A DNA stretch of 64,000 nucleotides from Eunapius fragilis (GCA_963681505.1 OY811992.1:3781389-3845388), one strand, 5' to 3'; positions 1 through 11,446 are shown, counted from the first letter of the stretch. Translations and numbers: made by a program. Notes: generated by a model not told the origin, from the letters alone.

Positions 1-250
1 GGAGGGGTCCCTGCCCACCGCAGCTAGGGGGTATGGGGGAGCACCGTACGCTCCCCCACTGGGGTCCTGGCCGGGGGGCCCCAGAAGCTTTGCAATTTTG
101 GTGTTTCGGCAGGACAGGGTAGAGCAGGACACAAGATAATGGCTGGGGGAGCAAGGTTGTGTTATACGATAACACTTAGGAGGCTTACCACCATATGTAC
201 TAACACTTAGGAGGCTTATCACCATATGTATTAATGCACTCTTTATGCAG

Positions 251-1401
251 GTTCTTGAAGGCTCGCATGCAGCTGGGAGAATTGACCATATCATGGTTGG
301 GGGTCAGACAGGAGCTGATGTGAAGCAGGTTGAGCGTCTGCAGAAGGTAAGTCCTTTTGCCACAAAATCCTGTTAACTGGCCACTACCCCCTATGACCAC
401 GCCCACCTAGGAGCCTCTCTCCCTATGACCACGCCCACCTAGGAGCCTCTCCTCCCTATGACCACGCCCACCTAGGAGCCTCTCCTCCTGGGATAATGTG
501 CCCTCCAACCATTCCAATGCGTACAAACATCTAACCTCATCCCCAGGCCATTTAAGTTGGGGGGCCTGGTAGTGTTAGTGCACATGTGTTAGCCCATTAA
601 CCCCTGAAGGTATTCTAGGCGATCGTAATTTTGTCTGTTAAAAATTTTCTTAACTTGCTTGAGTGAGGATGTATACGGAAGACTTCTTGTCTGCAGCCAT
701 GGCTTAGGCTTATTCTCTTTTGTGTAATTGCCAATAAAGCCTCACACTCAGGGCCAAGCAGGAAGGGGCTCTCCCCGCAATGGGATGGGATGTCTTTGCG
801 TGGTTTCCTACTGAGTCAGGGAATAACAGGTTGCCACGGCGTCGTGTCCCGTGCCCCCCAAACTAGAGAGTCCGGGTCAGTTTGTGCAGCTTAAGCCATT
901 GGACCTGGCTTTGTCGTTAAACTGGAGCACATGTAATTATAAACCTGGCCGTTTATACAATGATCCGGTTCATTTTAGATGTTGTAAAAAATGGACTGGG
1001 GATGAGGCTCTTGTTGTGGGAATGAGTTAGCATACATTACAATTACCCAAAATCTGGGTAATGGCCTAGTGTATGCACGTTAAAATCTGCATTAAAATCC
1101 TGGCAACTGTTTACCAGGCAACTAGTTGACCTTAATATTTTTTTAAAGGCCTGGGGAAGAGGTTAGCAAGCATCATCTTGATATTGGGTAGTGTGCACCC
1201 ACCACAGACCACACCCACCACAGACCACACCCACCACAGACCACACCACATGGAGATATAAGTTGTATGTGTGTGGCATTAGTGATGGTGTACATTAAAT
1301 TTAGTGATGGTGTGATGTTAGTGATGGTGTGGTGCTAGTGATGGTGTGACATTAGTGATCGTGTGACATTACACCATAGATATTTGTATCAAATATCTAT
1401 G

Positions 1402-1462
<61 letters not shown>

Positions 1463-1868
1463 ACACACACACATACACTGCTAACCAAAAAGGTGCTCCC
1501 GCTGGTTGAAGTGGAGCTGGCGCCCGGGGACGCTGTGTATTTCCACTGCAACCTCCTCCACCGCAGCGATGCCAACCACAGTGACCGCAGGAGGTGGGCG
1601 TTCCTCATCGCCTACAACAGAGCCTCCAACAACCCAGTGGAACTACACCACCATCCTCAGTACACACCTCTGTCCAAGGTCTGACCCACCCCCAATACCA
1701 TTAAATTATTCAGCACATGAACCTCATTTGTTTCATAAACACGCATGCAATTTATTACTCCAGGTTCCCGACGAGGCTGTTCTAAGTTGCATCGAGAATG
1801 GCCTGTCAGGAAAAGACTTCATGAACCCCGCAGATGACAAAACGTCTGTCGGGCGTCTCGCTCCGTAA
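251..1868 (+). CDS. Phytanoyl-CoA dioxygenase family protein, 3' end (three exons)
   Basis: This is the 3' part of an Fe(II)/2-oxoglutarate-dependent dioxygenase gene; its 5' exons lie before the window. Three phase-0 exons are seen: 251-346 (ends AAG|GTAAGT), 1493-1678 and 1764-1868 (stop TAA 1866-1868). The first encodes a [10 protein letters not shown]...GGQTGAD stretch typical of PhyH proteins. The second encodes [21 protein letters not shown], whose second histidine/arginine region matches the distal iron-binding His and the 2-oxoglutarate-binding Arg of the family. The last encodes a short polar C-terminus. The exons join in frame without loss of conserved sequence. The 1.1 kb intron (347-1492) holds tandem repeats and a CA microsatellite. 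The donor after 1678 (GTCTGA) is weak. The stop is only 89 bp before the next start codon, a very compact arrangement. The family assignment is firm; the substrate is unknown. Confidence 0.85.
391..488. repeat. Three tandem copies of a ~32-33 bp repeat
   Basis: CTATGACCACGCCCACCTAG followed by GAGCCTCTC is repeated three times in the intron of the phytanoyl-CoA dioxygenase-like gene. No function is evident. Confidence 0.85.
1196..1245. repeat. Short tandem repeat ACCACAGACCACACCC
   Basis: A unit of about 16 bp is repeated three times inside the same intron. It is followed at 1278-1360 by five imperfect copies of a TAGTGATGGTGTG-like motif. Confidence 0.75.
1405..1477. repeat. CA microsatellite
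   Basis: An almost pure (CA)n tract ends 16 bp before the second dioxygenase exon, so it sits where the polypyrimidine tract of the acceptor would be expected. Confidence 0.95.
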
Positions 1869-1957
1869 AAATCATCTTTGGTGATGCACCAAATTTAAGA
1901 AATGTGTACCGTATATTCTAATTAGTCACTTATTTCTTTTCAAAAACGCTTTTAAAG

Positions 1958-2320
1958 ATGGCTTCTCCGGTAGCCGATATTTCCATGCAAGATCTAAATG
2001 TCGAAGAAGTGAACGTAACTTCTGCCGTTCTCGTGGCGTCAGCCCACCACTATGGAAATTTCTGCAGGAAGCAGAACGATACCTTTATGGATTGTCGGAC
2101 CGAGGGCAAGGACCCGAGGAAGTGTTTGAACGAGGGGAAGGAGGTGACCCAGTGCGCATTAGAGTTCTTCAAGAAGGTAAAAGGGTCCTGCAACGAGTCT
2201 TTCACGGAATTCTGGACGTGTTTGGACTATAACAATCAGGACTTTGAGGCCTGCAGGAAAAAGCAGAAGGTATTCGATGGCTGCATGGCCGAGAAACTGG
2301 GCCTGAAGAAAACCAGCTGA
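1958..2320 (+). CDS. NDUFA8: NADH dehydrogenase 1 alpha subcomplex subunit 8 (complex I PGIV subunit)
   Basis: This is a single-exon, 120-residue protein with four CX9C motifs: C36-C46, C56-C66, C78-C88 and C99-C109. It also has the family stretch VTSAVLVASAHHYGNFC near the N-terminus and ESFTEFWTCLDYNNQ in the second half. NDUFA8 is an accessory subunit of mitochondrial complex I. It is imported into the intermembrane space through the Mia40 oxidative relay, where the twin CX9C pairs form disulfides. The protein is shorter than the vertebrate one because the C-terminal tail after the fourth motif is nearly absent. The ATG directly follows TTTTAAAG, which could be an acceptor of a 5' UTR intron. 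It is convergent with the phosphatase gene that ends at 2625. Confidence 0.93.
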   Translation: MASPVADISMQDLNVEEVNVTSAVLVASAHHYGNFCRKQNDTFMDCRTEGKDPRKCLNEGKEVTQCALEFFKKVKGSCNESFTEFWTCLDYNNQDFEACRKKQKVFDGCMAEKLGLKKTS

Positions 2321-2624
2321 GCCATTAGCCCGCCATTTTAGTTTCAAAGCATTCCCAGCACAGTTCGCATCATTTATGAAATTTTTGCTGGTTGCGTCTG
2401 AGCCTTACAGAGGTGTGGCATATATATTGTTTACTTCTTGTTTAGGTATGATTGTAAAAAAAAAAACACCAGTACAGTAATTGGCGTTGCATTTTAACTG
2501 CGCCACTTGAACAAGTGGACAGAAATGGTTTCCTTGGCTTATCTTAAGACCAGTTATAATTGTGTGGTGTGTATGTGTGTGTGTGTGTGCTTTAGTTTGC
2601 ATACATAGAATGGCTTTTGTCCAC

Positions 2625-4262
2625 TCAGTAGTGCTTCAGCCAGACGCTGTCGGGGATGCTGGTGTCGTTGCTCCTCACGTACTCCCACAGGAGAGCCGAA
2701 CTGTTGGCCACCGTGATCCTGCCGTACCCAAAGCTGGGGTCAAAGTGCTCAGACCACGGGGCGTAGAACGTGGGGGCGTCATCCAGCGTGTTCCCGGCCG
2801 ACCCTATCACGATATGCACCGTGCCCTGGGAGGGGGAGGAGGAGGAGGAGGAGGAGGAGGGGTCGCACGCCCCCCTGTACACGGAGCACGTCCTCTCGTA
2901 GCTGTGGTAGTGACCCCACAGGGCCATGTCCACCCGGTACAGGTGTATGAGGTCCTCCAGCTCCTGCTGCATCATCAGGGTCACCACGTAGTCGCTAAAG
3001 TACTCCTCACTCGAGTACATTGGACGGTGACCCACAAGGATGAGCCAAGGGGTGGAGCTCCTGTCTACCGACTTGAGGTCGCTCTCCAGCCAACCGTACT
3101 GGGCGGAGCCTCTGGTGAAGTTGTGCTCTGTGCTCATGACCGTAAAGTGCACCATCCCGTACTCGAAGCTGTACCACCAGGGCTGGTAGCCCGAGAGGTC
3201 GGGCATGTGGAAGCGGTTGTAGAACGGGACCCCGCACTCCCCTCCCGAATCGTCGCCGTAGTTACCCCACCAGGGGTGGAACCCGTTGCCGGAGGCGTGG
3301 CTGGGGTCCTTGTCCCCGCCCACCGTGTGATCCTGCTCGTGGTTGCCGATGCTCACCATGTAAGGGGCCCTGGAGGCGTAGGGCTCGATGAGAGACATCC
3401 ACGCGTCCCAGATGTAAGACTGGCCCAGCGCGTAGGAGAGGTCCCCCTGGTGCACGACGAGGGAGACGTTGTTCTCTTCCACCTCGCGCAGGACCATGGC
3501 GGCTACCTTGGTGGCGCCCGGTGCGGGAGAGAGACCCATGTCCCCGTACGTGATGAACGAGAAGGGCTGTTTGCTGGACGTGTCCAGGCTGGTGGTAAAA
3601 GTAGTGACGTCGCTGAATACGATACCCCCGCCGTACTGGTAGAAGTATTTTGTGCCCGTGGTGAGGCCGGTGAGGAGAACGTCGTGGAGGTAGCCGGGGT
3701 CGACGAATGTTTCGGACGTGTTGGCGGGAGGCCCGCACATGTCCGTGTAGCTGTACGTGTGGGTAGATCCAACGGCGGCGTGCACGAGGGAGTCCGGGGC
3801 TAGTCCGTACCTCACGACGGGGACGTCCTGGCTGCCCGAGGTCCACTGGACGCGCATCTCGGTCGGGTTCCCGGTGAGCGCCAGGTGGCACTGTAAGGGG
3901 GCGCCCCCTCCGCCTTCGAACGTGATGACGTCGCTGCGCGCCACGAGTTCGGTGAAAGAGTAATATCGAAGCTCGCAGGAGGTCCTCGCGTTGTAGAGGG
4001 GTACGGACATGCTCCAGTAACCGTCTTCGTAGGTCGCCGAGTTGACTACCGGCCAGCGCTGGAGAAACAGGTGTCCGTGTCTCTCTGGAGGGCAGTACAG
4101 ACCCACCCAGTCGTCCTCCCTGGGCGACCCAGGGGTCCAGCTGATAACCACTTGTTGTCCGTTCTTCACTCGCGACGGAGGTTCCACTTCCAGTCTTTTT
4201 ACATGAGCAGCACCAGCTGCCGCAATGAGACATGCTATTATTAGCACTGACGAAGCCATCAT
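2625..4262 (-). CDS. Secreted purple acid phosphatase (metallophosphoesterase)
   Basis: This is an intronless 545-residue protein. Residues 1-19 form a hydrophobic signal peptide. An N-terminal fibronectin-like domain (about 25-225, with DWVGLYCPPE near 51-60) precedes the catalytic domain. All five metal-ligand motifs of purple acid phosphatases are present: GDMG (D241), GDLSY (D274, Y277), GNHE (N307, H308), GHRP (H412) and GHYH (H451, H453). The family hydrolyses phosphate monoesters with an Fe-Zn/Fe-Mn centre. Several N-glycosylation sequons agree with secretion or a lysosomal location. A run of nine serines (469-477), encoded by AGG/AGC-type repeats, sits in a loop. The start at 4262 places the signal peptide at the N-terminus. 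The gene is higher in GC than its surroundings. A long open frame on the opposite strand (2562-3803) is a shadow of it. Confidence 0.93.
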   Translation of the reverse strand: MMASSVLIIACLIAAAGAAHVKRLEVEPPSRVKNGQQVVISWTPGSPREDDWVGLYCPPERHGHLFLQRWPVVNSATYEDGYWSMSVPLYNARTSCELRYYSFTELVARSDVITFEGGGGAPLQCHLALTGNPTEMRVQWTSGSQDVPVVRYGLAPDSLVHAAVGSTHTYSYTDMCGPPANTSETFVDPGYLHDVLLTGLTTGTKYFYQYGGGIVFSDVTTFTTSLDTSSKQPFSFITYGDMGLSPAPGATKVAAMVLREVEENNVSLVVHQGDLSYALGQSYIWDAWMSLIEPYASRAPYMVSIGNHEQDHTVGGDKDPSHASGNGFHPWWGNYGDDSGGECGVPFYNRFHMPDLSGYQPWWYSFEYGMVHFTVMSTEHNFTRGSAQYGWLESDLKSVDRSSTPWLILVGHRPMYSSEEYFSDYVVTLMMQQELEDLIHLYRVDMALWGHYHSYERTCSVYRGACDPSSSSSSSSPSQGTVHIVIGSAGNTLDDAPTFYAPWSEHFDPSFGYGRITVANSSALLWEYVRSNDTSIPDSVWLKHY

Positions 4263-4717
4263 AATAGGCCTATCTCGAAGCCCTTGGTATGTATAATATT
4301 ATTCATACACTGCGCACCTGAAGGGGGTTTACCTCACCACTGATAAAAGTCTTGCCAAAAACAACAACAACAACAAAAAAAAAACATCCACGGTACAATT
4401 TTTGTATGCACAGAAGGTTATGGTGCGCGTACCGGACCGGTTTAGTAGGTTTACGTACACAAGATCTGTTCCAGGTTTGTAGCTGTATTACCCTGCAAAA
4501 TATTCACAGTGAGATCAGCCGACTATGTTGCATTGTTTGTCAATTCGACCGTAGCTGCATTGCCCTAGCTGTTTGAAGTTCACAGATACATGTAGACGCT
4601 ACAACGTGTGCCAAAAATAGCATTTAATTCATTTCCGGTGCCACGCCTTATTGCAACAGGCGCTTAGGCAATTGCTCTATTTAGATTTATTTGACCGTTT
4701 GTTTGGTGGGAGGTAGA
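4263..4717. promoter_or_regulatory. Divergent intergenic region, probable bidirectional promoter
   Basis: This is 455 bp between the oppositely oriented phosphatase and DUF4419 genes. It is AT-rich with a CAA/A-rich stretch at 4360-4385. I see no convincing TATA box. The bidirectional role is inferred only from the head-to-head arrangement. Confidence 0.45.
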
Positions 4718-5827
4718 ATGACGACTTTCCAAGTCCACGACGTAGTCCAAGCCAGAAAGGCTCTCCCGAGGGGTAACCTGAAGCAGATAGTACACGAGCG
4801 TTGTGGAAGCGTACGGTTAGAGTGCTTCTCTCATTTCAAGCACGTCCCCTTCGAGTGCTCGGGGGACTGGAGACCCCTCAACAACGCCTTCATTGCCGCC
4901 GTTCACGCGGCATTTTCACAGCACTACCCGCTGGTACTGACTCCCGACGTCATATGGCTGTGCATAGTACAGGGGCTCGCCCACCACGTAAGCGCTCACT
5001 CGGAGAAGCTGAGACGACACTTCGTTGCGCACGAAGACAACCAACCCATGACCATCAAGCGCGACGATTTCATCAAAGGCTCTCCGATCAACAACTGGCC
5101 AGAGGCCTTCGAAGCGTTCTCCGAAGAGGTGAGACGGCACGTAGGCGAAGAGACCCACGATCGCCTCTCCCCAAACTTTTCCACCACGGGACCAGTCGAG
5201 AGGGCAGCTGCCCAGGTGGTCCTCATGGACTGCTTCAGGCAGTACTTCTGCTACAAGATGGTCTGCATATGCGGCATACCCTCGATCACACTCAAGGGGA
5301 CCCCCGAGGACTGGACCCTTCTGAGGAGGAAGGTAGTGGAGCTGATTGGGAGGAGCGAGATGGAATGGTGGGTGGACGCTCTGGAGCCGATCCTGGACCA
5401 GTTCGTTGAGGCAGCCTCGGGGAGGGTGGACAGAAAGTTCTGGTCGTCCATATACAAGTTGGAGGAAGCGTACGGGGAGTCATACATCAACGGCTGGATC
5501 GTTGCACTCTTCCCGTACCTTCACACCTCTGGGGGGAAGTCCCACACGCGCAACCATCACCTCGAGCAATGGGTGGACGGCAACTACTCGGGACACCTCA
5601 CGAGCAGCCGGTTTCCTCCGGGAGTCGTGTCCGTCCCATTCAAGTGGCAGGTGTTGGAGACCGTCTACCCGATGCACCTGTACGTAGGGTTCATGGCCGC
5701 CACTCAGGACCCCAAGACCCTCGCCATTCACGCTGAGATCGGTTGGGCGGTGTCTGACGCCAAGGACGTGGAAGCCGCCCAACATGAGCTGAGCAAAAGT
5801 AGGAGGAAGCGTCAGCGCGTGTCTTAG
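4718..5827 (+). CDS. DUF4419 family protein
   Basis: This is an intronless protein of 369 residues counted from the ATG at 4718; the frame is open further upstream but only with non-ATG codons. It shows the conserved features I associate with DUF4419: the N-terminal DWRPLNNAFIAAVHAAFSQH segment followed by LTPDVIWLCIVQGLAHHV, the central NFSTTGPVERAAAQVVLMD stretch, then INGWIVALFPY and a C-terminal GFMAATQDPKTLAIHAEIGW. The family is widespread in fungi, amoebae and invertebrates, and its function is unknown. The C-terminus is very basic (KSRRKRQR), possibly a nuclear localisation signal. Like the phosphatase it is GC-rich and intronless, so a retrogene or laterally acquired origin is possible but unproven. 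Confidence 0.85.
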   Translation: MTTFQVHDVVQARKALPRGNLKQIVHERCGSVRLECFSHFKHVPFECSGDWRPLNNAFIAAVHAAFSQHYPLVLTPDVIWLCIVQGLAHHVSAHSEKLRRHFVAHEDNQPMTIKRDDFIKGSPINNWPEAFEAFSEEVRRHVGEETHDRLSPNFSTTGPVERAAAQVVLMDCFRQYFCYKMVCICGIPSITLKGTPEDWTLLRRKVVELIGRSEMEWWVDALEPILDQFVEAASGRVDRKFWSSIYKLEEAYGESYINGWIVALFPYLHTSGGKSHTRNHHLEQWVDGNYSGHLTSSRFPPGVVSVPFKWQVLETVYPMHLYVGFMAATQDPKTLAIHAEIGWAVSDAKDVEAAQHELSKSRRKRQRVS

Positions 5828-6885
5828 AAGTCGGACATGTGCACGCGTATGTGTGTTGTGTGTGTTTTTGTCGTATTCTTAAGTGTCTGTCCTTATAAGG
5901 GCATGCAAATCAGTTCTTTTTTTTTAAACCCGAGGGGGAAAAAAACGTTTATTTTTGGGCCAAGAGTTCATTACCTTTGTAAACAAAGTCTATCATTGTA
6001 TACATGTACAGAGCCACATGAGTGTGGTGTGTATGTGATTGTGCATGCGTACATTATGATGGTTCAGTAACTGCCAGTTAACGTTTTTAGGTAAATTACC
6101 ACATCCCTTTAAAAAAAGACTACTTCACCTGGAACTGCCGCTTGCGATCTTGGGGCGTATAAGCAGTGAATTTCATCACGCAGGTTGATACGAAAGAACA
6201 GTTTCTACAGTTCCAGATAAATGTAGTTATTTTTCCTGAAAAAAAAAAAAAAACAAAGCAGATGTGCCAATTAACTCAAAAACGGGCCGTTACCGTAACG
6301 TAGCGGGCCTTTTGGTTGAGTGGAATATGCAGGCCTTGGGTGTGAAAATTTCACCTCATGTTTCTCTCTCACGTGCGCTCATTTATGCTCCGCAAGTATC
6401 TAATCGTTAAACCAGCAGCCAAAACTGATCTCTAGTGATATTATTGGTATGGCCCGGTTTGGAGCCAACCAGCAGCCATTAGAGTGCAGTTGGAGCCTTT
6501 TCCTGTGGGGGTGGAGTGGCTGGAGCAATCTATAGGCCTACACACAATGTATTGTTGGCAATTGAAGGGATTTCATACCCTGTACGGCTGTGTATGCTAA
6601 TTGAGGTCAGATCAATGCAAGCAGTGCAGAACGAATGGTGTCATTTCAATTACAGTAATGAGTAACACGATTGTCAATGTACTTAATGAACTGGACTGTA
6701 TGTGTGCTTCTACTGGTTATCAATGTATAATGTATGCATGTATAAATTATCATTTAAAACGATCAAAGGCTAGATACATCATATCATGCATACTGTATTT
6801 AATACATCATATGATATGTGTATCTAATACATCATACCACGTATCCTAATACAATACTAATATTTAACTCTTCAAGTCACTAAAT
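5828..6885. other. Intergenic region, no gene seen
   Basis: AT-rich sequence with short open frames only, a GT-rich stretch just after the DUF4419 stop and two A-runs (near 5939 and 6240). TACATCATA-like short repeats occur at 6770-6840. No recognisable coding exon was found. Confidence 0.6.
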
Positions 6886-6889
6886 CATG

Positions 6890-7050
6890 CATTGCAACTG
6901 GTGAGGATGGCGGTGGTGTTGGCTCTCACCAGGAGGGCTGTAAATTTCTGTCAGTAGCTATTGTAAAACTTGGGCTTGCTAGCTAGGGTGGTGAGTTGAG
7001 AGGCAAGCTGGGAGCATGCTTCAGTATCTCCTTTCCGCATTGCACCAGTG
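6890..7050 (-). mobile_element. Retroelement fragment (3' end of the 60-64 kb family)
   Basis: Translating the minus strand gives a SQLASQLTTLA segment and then LVRANTTAIL. These match the C-terminal ALSRLATRLST and LVRANSSAIL of the element at 61.7-63.9 kb. The fragment has stops and is a relic. Confidence 0.65.
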
Positions 7051-7649
7051 ACAAGGGGACAACAAAACCAGACTAGTAGTTAATGCCAAGTGGCACACAT
7101 TGACCCCATGTTTCCTCTCTTTGGTGGCTAGGGTGCAGAATCTGACTTCCATCAAAGTAAGGGAAGAGTACAGAGTATTTTTTTATGCAGGCATGAAGCC
7201 AGGTGAGAGAAGGTGTGGGTGGCTATGTTATCTCAAGCACCAAAGGATTCCACAACAACCGGCAAACATGCCAGCTCAAGGAGGAACATTTTGGGTCATT
7301 ACTGAGTGTCCTTCAGTGGATGTGTTGCTGCTGTTGCTGAATATGCTTCTTGCTTTAAGATGACAGATCTAAAGTCGCAGCAGGCTTGCCAATAACTCTC
7401 AATTATACAATAATGACGTTAGCAGGTCTCATGAAGTGGACCCCAACCACTTTCCAACCTCAGCTGCGGTTTGAGCAAGGCTAGTTTGTAATTTGTAAAT
7501 ACTGTATCCAGGAGGCCACTGTGTCTACAAATGACGTCTGTGTAGCAGCAATTGTAGCTGTATACAGGAAACACAATGGAAACACACAGGACACACACAG
7601 GAAATGATGCCAAATATACAGAGTTAGGCTGCGCTGCATCCGTTTAGCA

Positions 7650-7850
7650 GTACGAATGTATAGAGCTTGGGGTGCAGAAGCAATGCAAGCTCTTTCACAA
7701 ATGGGCCCACACCTTGCCGTAAAAGAGCAGCAGCCCCAAATTCATAGGTGTTATGTGATCTATGGCCAACTTGGTTTAACTTTGAGTAGAGCCAATGCTA
7801 GGGCTATCCTTAGCAGGTCACAGACATCTCCACATGTAGATAGCTAGCTG
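7650..7850 (+). mobile_element. Retroelement fragment (C-terminal coding end)
   Basis: The plus strand encodes YRAWGAEAMQALSQMGPHLA and later LTLSRANARAILSRS. This is the C-terminus of the reverse transcriptase family at 60-64 kb. It is only a 60-codon remnant. Confidence 0.75.
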
Positions 7851-8559
7851 TGTATGCCATGTGTTCATGTGCATGTAACTTGCCTGGATGTACCCTTAGC
7901 CCTAAAAAACAAAAATGAAAGCACTTAAATACAAAAAGGGTCTGCATAGTAGGAAGTGATCTTCTGATGGATGGAGCATTGCCCCGACTTTGGACAGCCA
8001 CCGAAAGGACGCTCTGTAACACTGGGACATCATCAGTTGTGGCTTGACTGAAATGATGTCATAACAAGAAGAAAACCCTCGCACAAGTGAGCCACACGCA
8101 CACTCTGATACCACTGACACTTGCTAATATATAAAAACAATTGCTCTGACATGTTTAAAATAGCACTAATCTAATTATGAGACTGGTGAACAATTTAACC
8201 AACAAATATGGAGCAAGGAGTATGTGATACCACCAAACAAATATTTACGTATGCTTGTTTTGCACTTCCATTATCCAATATCAATTGTGGAACAATAAAT
8301 TGGAATACAATAATTAGGACACTTCATGTACATGTCTACGGAAAAGTCAAGTCAAACCAACATATAATTATTCATGATGATATTACTATTCACAATACTA
8401 CTTGATTTAGGTGAGCAGATTCTGAGGGTGCAACTATTTTGGCATTTTTCTTCATACCTAGGCTCAATTAGCTCAGACTTGGTGTCCAGTCATTATGTCA
8501 TAGATGCTATTAACCTATTTAACCTCTAGGTTTCTGCAAAGGATACAGTATCCATCCCA

Positions 8560-8833
8560 TTGCAAATCGAGTCCAATTCAGTGTACTATACGACTCTGGC
8601 AGCCTTGCAGATCAGGTTCATATGCTCTCCATTTCTTCTGTGCATGCCCCCTCATGGTTACAAGTAGTCCCCTCCCCAGGTTGGGGTTTGACATGGCTCC
8701 CAATGAAATGCAGTGGGCCATCAAATGGTGGCTTGGTCTGCCTCTAACATCAAAAGGAGGGGTATGTGCTTACTGTCCTGATAAAGCTCTGGATGCACAG
8801 GTGCTTGCAAAAGAGGCTTAAAAAAAAAAAAAA
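8560..8833 (+). mobile_element. Retroelement fragment (zinc-finger region) with A-tail
   Basis: Encodes LGFDMAPNEMQWAIKWWLGL and then VCAYCPDKALDAQ, matching the QTAIKWWLGL...CPFCSGIALD region of the 60-61 kb copy. It ends in a run of 13 A (8821-8833). Confidence 0.75.
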
Positions 8834-9660
8834 GGCCTGCACTGCCTTCCAATGACGCTTGAGTGTTAAAAGTGCAACCTCGGATAAATGTGACCCAGCC
8901 AAGGTGTTTACGTTTAATGACGAACGCACACAACATAGATTGCACTCCTACAATTATTTTGCGGTTTCGGAATCCTTGTTTGTCTGTAGGTCGTGAATAT
9001 TGTTAGGTTGGTTGCTCAGTACTGTAGGCGGCGAAAGGGGAACTGCAAAAAATAGGTAAGTAGTATTTTACTAGCATTCCATGAAATAGTTCACCTTCCA
9101 TTTGAAAAAATAAATAAATAGAAGGAAACGGGAAAAAAAAAACCCTGGGGTGGTGGGAAAGTCCAACGCCTAACATTCGGATAGTTAATTATGTCCCTCT
9201 CAGCATATGTATAGCGCGTGCATTTGATGCATATGAAAACTAAGTCTAGAACATATGTATGTACCTGGTGCAAGCAAAGACGTGGTAGTTCGCATGTATT
9301 TCTATTGGACTTTGGCAGCACTAACGCCATCAAACGTGGCTAGGCGGCCATTTTGTGGAGGTGGGGGCTCAACACAATTCGCTCCGCGTGACTTGATTCC
9401 ACTACAGCCCATATATAGCTGCAGCATTAAAATAATTCAATTATCAATGTTCGTTGGGAATATCTATGTGTAACAAGGCCTCTTGTGAATCTGCAGTACA
9501 GAGGCACTGCAGGTAGCTGAATTATCTTACCTCTTTTCGCATGTGTACATGTAAGACCTCAGTCTCCACAGGGAATTCCATATATAAGGCCACCCTCCTA
9601 GCTTGGACGTGTGTGCTAACATACCCGGTTTTAAACATACACGCAATTAAAATTTTCTGT
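8834..9660. other. Intergenic region, no gene seen
   Basis: Only short frames are present. Nothing recognisable apart from A-rich runs near 9105-9140. Confidence 0.55.
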
Positions 9661-9669
9661 GACCTGTTT

Positions 9670-9960
9670 GAGCATCGGAACCTGCGGAAGCAGCTTCCAT
9701 GTAGGATTGATGTCGGATAATGGTCATTAAAAAACGTGACTCGTGTCTGGAGGGACGACCGTGAATCGAATCATTTCCCTCTTTGTCGCTATCGAACGAT
9801 AGAACAAATAGGCCTAGAACAATTTAGCGTTGGTTTTGTGTCATACAGCGCGTGCTTTTAGAAAACAAAAATACTCGTGCTCACGTCTCGTACCCGGTCC
9901 AACTGTTCTTCTTCTTCCTCCTCCTCATCATCATCCTCATTTTAGGGGTCAGAAACATGT
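9670..9960 (+). repeat. Dispersed repeat family, copy 1
   Basis: Shares GGTCATTAAAAAACGTGACTCG, a TATCGAACGATAGAA-like stretch, a CTCGTACCCGG stretch and a TTCTTCTTCCTCCTC tract with copies at 16.74-17.05 kb (inverted), 23.33-23.55 kb and 33.88-34.20 kb. It looks like a short interspersed element; its ends are not defined. Confidence 0.6.
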
Positions 9961-10431
9961 ATGACGCATCGGGCGAAATACAAAAGCGAGTAGTACTCAA
10001 TTTGGTATATATGGCTTGATAAACAAATAAAATGTCGTACCCTGGCCATATTCTTTCTTTTCTGGATAGCCTCGTAGCTGTCGCAGTCATAGTCCTTTTC
10101 TGGATTGGCCTTGTAGCTCTGCCTTATATATATTGTGCTTGCCTTGTTAAACAGATGATTTTTAATAACCAAAATGGTCTTGTGCGTAAAGCTTATAGGT
10201 GTGACTTACCGTATGTAGGTGAATAGCATTAGCATAGTAAATGTATGAGCATGACAGCTACGAGTCTGATATTGTTGCAGTCCAATTGGACACCATGTCA
10301 TCTGTTCATATTTAGTACAAATTACTTAGTTTCAAGTTTGTGTTTGGTTAAATTGCAGGAGGGAGGGGTGCGAACACCACAAAATTAAATGATCTTATTT
10401 CAAAATAGTCATGAAGAAATTAAAAACTGAT

Positions 10432-10660
10432 GATAAAAACATTCTCTATGAGAACGTTGGTGGCATATTGGATTGAAAGGCAATAGTAATAGTGGAGAAA
10501 TGTAATAGTCATACATTTCGCACACAAACAGGATGTCCTACAATTATTAGGACTATTAAATTTCTCCTTCTTATTAGACCCTTGTTTCTTTCCCTTTTAC
10601 ACCACTACTGCCTTCCAATCCTATATGCCACCAACTTTCTCATAGAGAATGTATTCATTA
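10432..10660. mobile_element. MITE, palindromic (family with AACATTCTCTA...GAGAA ends)
   Basis: Terminal AAAAACATTCTCTATGAGAA and its near complement TTCTCATAGAGAATGT bracket a foldable 230-bp sequence. The inner arms share GGTGG...GATTG and ...CCAATCCTATATGCCACCAA. Same family as 15634-15922, 23618-23840 and 34475-34760. Confidence 0.75.
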
Positions 10661-11326
10661 CTTCTACCTTTAGTCTTGCAACATTCTTGTCAGTTCATTT
10701 TGTACCTAAACATTTTATCTATATAGTTGCATACAAAAATCATTAAAAATAAATTATGACTATCCAAAAAATGCAATTCTGACCAAAACTATATAGGAAG
10801 CTAATCATACCCCTAACATCTTCGGGATGCATATTCTCTGGGCTGGGACAACCTTCACAATTCCGATAGCCATTTTCCTCTCCTTGCAACTGTTTGTTTA
10901 TTTAGGATGACAAGGAGTACTGCTGTCTAAACACTCTCATGCCTAAGCTACCATAATCAAAACAAGTTTATTCACTTAGACATCGCCCATTGCTACAAAT
11001 AGTCATTTCTAGAGGAAACCATTTTCTGAGCTGATGAAAATATAGGTATCAAATTTAAAGGTTCCATGCCAATGACAGTCTAATGCCACCGTCACACCTT
11101 ATATTCACATGTGCACACACATACACACAAACACACATGCACACATAAACACACACGCACCCGCACACACAAACACACTCACTGCAATGTGGAGACATAT
11201 AGCATACCACATTGGGACAGCGCTATGGAGGGCCAGTCCATACCCCATCTAATTATAAGTAGTACTGCATTGAATAGTGGAAATTCCGCTACGCGTTAAA
11301 AATCAATATCATTAATACCTTTATTA
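10661..11326. other. Intergenic region with a CA-rich tract
   Basis: Contains an imperfect (CA)n tract at about 11101-11180. No gene recognised. Confidence 0.6.
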
Positions 11327-11446
11327 ATGCATTATTACCACCTCATTGGTATTTTATGTGCCCATATGTATGTGTGTTCAGTACGTTACTGTGGGCCAAC
11401 AGGTGGTATCGATTTCATGTGTGGATTAAGCTACTTTCAAAGTTTG

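Noticed and set aside
2562..3803. 413-codon open frame on the plus strand
   Set aside because: It lies opposite the purple acid phosphatase, which has all catalytic motifs. The plus-strand translation is a low-complexity shadow.
11101..11180. Small open frame in CA-rich DNA
   Set aside because: Low-complexity His/Thr translation with no other support.
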